Positions 63,449 to 64,000 of a stretch of DNA of 64,000 nucleotides are shown here, one piece after another. The DNA is from Nocardioides sp. 1609 (GTDB lineage: Bacteria; Actinomycetota; Actinomycetes; Propionibacteriales; Nocardioidaceae), in NCBI RefSeq assembly GCF_004522105.1, contig NZ_SPUJ01000001.1:496001-560000 (forward strand). Direction: 5' to 3'. The position numbers and the translations under genes were made by a program. Below the pieces are notes generated by a model. It did not search any database. It worked only from the letters and a program-made list of their open reading frames with translations, and had not been told where the DNA came from. The first letter of the stretch is position 1; every line of letters begins with the position of its first letter.

Positions 63449-64000
63449 CGGTGCCGCCGGTTGTCGGCCACGAGCACCTGCTGCAGCGCCTCGAACTCCT
63501 CGACGCAGCGACCGGCACCGAGCGCGACCGAGAGCAGCGGCTTCTCCGCGACGTGGACCGGCATCCCGGTCTCGTGGCGCAGCCGCTCGTCGAGGCCGCG
63601 GAGCATCGCGCCGCCACCGGTGAGCACGATGCCGCGGTCCATGATGTCGCCGGCCAGCTCGGGCGGGGTCTGGTCGAGGGTCACGCGGACGGCGTCGACG
63701 ATCGCGTGCAGCGGCTCCTCGATCGCGTGCCGGATCTGGGTCGCACTGACCTCGATGGTGCGGGGCAGGCCGCTGACCAGGTCGCGTCCGCGGACCTCGG
63801 CGACCGGCTCGTCGGTCGCGGGGAACGCCGACCCGAGGGTCATCTTGACCTCCTCGGCGGTGCGCTCCCCCAGCATCAGGGAGTGCTCCTTCTTCATCCA
63901 GCTCACGATCGCCTGGTCGATCTCGTCGCCGGCGGTTCGGATGGAGAGGCTGGTGACGATCCCGCCGAGCGAGATCACCGCGACCTCGGTGGTGCCGCCG
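63445..64000 (-). CDS. mreB: Actin-like MreB, 5' part beyond the right edge
   Basis: C-terminal 184 codons plus stop. GGTTEVAVISLGGIVTSLSI (phosphate 2 loop), GDEIDQAIVSWMKKEHSLML, DRGIVLTGGGAMLRGLDERL (adenosine motif) and ISVALGAGR-like end (LLSVALGAGRCVEEFEALQQ). Forms membrane filaments that position MreC, MreD, PBP2 and RodA. Partial at the window end. Confidence 0.95.
   Translation of the reverse strand, partial: GGTTEVAVISLGGIVTSLSIRTAGDEIDQAIVSWMKKEHSLMLGERTAEEVKMTLGSAFPATDEPVAEVRGRDLVSGLPRTIEVSATQIRHAIEEPLHAIVDAVRVTLDQTPPELAGDIMDRGIVLTGGGAMLRGLDERLRHETGMPVHVAEKPLLSVALGAGRCVEEFEALQQVLVADNRRHR

Overview
The window is very GC-rich (roughly 72-74 %), almost fully coding, and uses many GTG starts, ATGA/GTGA/TGATG overlaps and G/C-ending codons. 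Gene content and order (gatCAB, ligA, mnmA-iscS, proB-obgE-rpmA-rplU-rne, TIGR03960/TIGR03936, mrdA-rodA next to mreBCD, SigE-type sigma factor, ESX-like proteins) point to an actinobacterium. Nocardioides or a close relative in Propionibacteriales is the best guess, and that assignment is an inference. No tRNA, rRNA, CRISPR array, transposase, integrase or attachment site was seen.

Layout. 1-5.4 kb: phosphate uptake operon (pstC-pstA-pstS plus a large secreted protein cut by the left edge) behind a PHO-box-like repeat. 5.7-12 kb: an operon read leftward that starts with a cobalamin riboswitch. It encodes a secreted alpha-barrel protein, a secreted transcobalamin-beta-like protein and a complete ECF transporter (T, A, S); I read it as a B12/corrinoid capture and import system. 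12.1-15.5 kb: gatCAB. 15.5-25.1 kb: small units, namely a molybdopterin/flavin oxidoreductase pair, wrbA, TetR with acyl-CoA dehydrogenase, MarR, SigE-type sigma with a membrane partner, a DUF1540 metal-binding protein, ligA and a hydrolase. 25.1-27.5 kb: TetR plus a 14-TM efflux pump under a palindromic operator, ending in a perfect 48-bp palindrome. 27.7-38.4 kb: housekeeping genes on the minus strand (MetE-like protein, mnmA, iscS, proB, obgE, rpmA, rplU, rne).

38.7-46.6 kb: TIGR03936 and TIGR03960, usually neighbours, are separated here by about 5 kb carrying a winged-helix protein and a plus-strand set with EspC-like, WXG100-like and YbaB-like proteins. 46.7-53.1 kb: Mrp-type Na+/H+ antiporter operon (A/B fusion, C, D, E, F, G), whose MrpA probably starts at a CTG. 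53.2-54.7 kb: three small plus-strand genes. 54.7-58.6 kb: copper-linked genes (membrane protein, YcnI, CopCD fusion, His-rich lipoprotein). 58.7-64 kb: mreB(partial)-mreC-mreD-mrdA-rodA, the rod-shape cell-wall elongation machinery.

The most interesting system is the riboswitch-led operon at 5.7-12 kb. Its two secreted proteins together look like a split version of animal intrinsic factor/transcobalamin, feeding an ECF importer. The second is the ESX-like trio lodged inside an otherwise conserved gene block.
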